This document shows, piece by piece, positions 63,387-64,000 of a DNA stretch of 64,000 bases. This DNA is from Linepithema humile (lineage: Eukaryota > Arthropoda > Insecta > Hymenoptera > Formicidae), in NCBI RefSeq assembly GCF_040581485.1, contig NC_090128.1:3596001-3660000 (forward strand), given 5' to 3'. A program made the position numbers and the translations under genes. The notes beneath the pieces are model-generated. The model ran no database searches and had not been told where the DNA came from. It saw only the letters and a program-made list of their open reading frames with translations. The first letter of the stretch is position 1. Each line of letters opens with the position of its first letter.

Positions 63387-63965
63387 ATGACGCTTTGCAT
63401 TTCGCGAAGTTTAATTGTGACACTCGGTTGTTTCGCTGTCCTGGTCGGTTGCAGTCCGAAGTTCGACGATGGAGGGTAAGTCGCTCTAACAGTGTTTTAA
63501 ATAATATACTTACACCATATATGTTCAATCCTTCTTTTCAAACATTATAAGAGCGCAAAGCCTAAAGAAATACCCGCCTTAAAAATCAAGACATACGTTT
63601 TAGATCTGTTTTATTTTTTTATATCTGATTTCTTTATACAATGTAATATTTTTATCAACAGATTTGTGCCGAGCTCCATTAGTTACATGGAAAAACATGG
63701 AAAGGCAGAGGATCAAATAGCTATGCCGTCTTCTCAGATTAAACAGCGTGATGAAACCCCGAAACGCGAATCCGAAACGAATGACATCTCAGATCGCAAT
63801 CAAGAGGCGCGATTTGGCTTCACGAATATTGGAAGTACCGGAAGCGTGAGTATTGAAACAGGATTCTTTTCTTGCGTCTTCTGCTATAAACATTCGTGTA
63901 TAGTACCAACTTTTCTCTCTCTTATTTTCCTTTTTTTTCTATTTTAGCATAGAATTTTTAACTGA
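63387..63965 (+). CDS. Small secreted protein of unknown function, 96 residues
   Basis: Exons are 63387-63475, 63662-63845 and 63948-63965, with donors GGTAAG-type and GTGAGT and acceptors TTTTAG/CAACAG. Together they encode 96 residues and a TGA at 63963. The ATG directly follows a TTTCAG acceptor. The first 22 residues (MTLCISRSLIVTLGCFAVLV...) form a signal peptide ending near a GCS. The mature part has no cysteine, is polar and probably disordered, carries a dibasic KR (64-65), and ends ARFGFTNIGSTGSHRIFN. AATAAA at 63991 supports the end of the gene. I do not recognise a family. A prohormone is possible but the C-terminus has no amidation signal. Confidence 0.7.
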
Positions 63966-63990
63966 TAAAATTCAACATTATATTTTTCAC

Positions 63991-63996
63991 AATAAA
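63991..63996 (+). terminator. Poly(A) signal of the small secreted gene
   Basis: AATAAA 26 bases after the TGA, at the very end of the window. It supports the third exon and short 3' UTR. Confidence 0.55.
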
Positions 63997-64000
63997 ATTA

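Noticed and set aside
1..64000. Defence islands, CRISPR arrays, prophages, biosynthetic clusters
   Set aside because: The intron-rich insect gene structure and lack of operons rule out prokaryotic systems, and no regularly spaced repeat-spacer array was seen.

Overview
The window looks like chromosomal DNA of an insect, most likely a hymenopteran and plausibly an ant. The genes are split by canonical GT..AG introns, the proteins are of insect type, the intergenic DNA is AT-rich and full of microsatellites and decayed short transposons, and a copy of the insect microRNA mir-14 is present. The species cannot be named from the sequence alone.

Layout. (1) 311-5583, minus strand: U1 snRNP 70K, six exons, with the 3' end cut by the left edge. 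One 3.76-kb intron lies inside its RRM. (2) About 5.6-39.4 kb: a gene desert of some 34 kb with no convincing protein-coding gene. It holds the mir-14 hairpin (23233-23320, plus), a CpG-rich segment upstream of it that could be its promoter, a 183-bp MITE (31124-31306), two short elements with related inverted ends (7086-7393 and 35049-35285), two minisatellites and many microsatellites. (3) 39438-53987, minus: a complete O-GlcNAc transferase gene (OGT/sxc). Twelve coding exons join in frame to 1060 residues, and there is a second possible first exon at about 51.5-51.7 kb. (4) 55426-58966, plus: a complete type I L-asparaginase with C-terminal ankyrin repeats, eight exons, 644 residues, head-to-head with OGT. 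(5) 60206-61603, minus: a 226-residue protein with a signal peptide and a DM4/12-like cysteine pattern, convergent with the asparaginase. (6) 63387-63965, plus: a 96-residue secreted protein of unknown function, divergent from gene 5, with a poly(A) signal at 63991.

Functionally this is a set of unrelated genes: a core splicing factor, a nuclear/cytosolic glycosyltransferase, an amidohydrolase, a developmental and metabolic microRNA, and two extracellular or membrane proteins. No operon-like or defence-system organisation is visible. A recurrent feature is a family of degenerate tracts built from GGATCC / GAATC / AGATTC-like words, found in introns of U1-70K and OGT and in the desert.

Exon borders were set by hand from splice consensus, frame continuity and remembered family sequences. 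No alignment or folding program was run.
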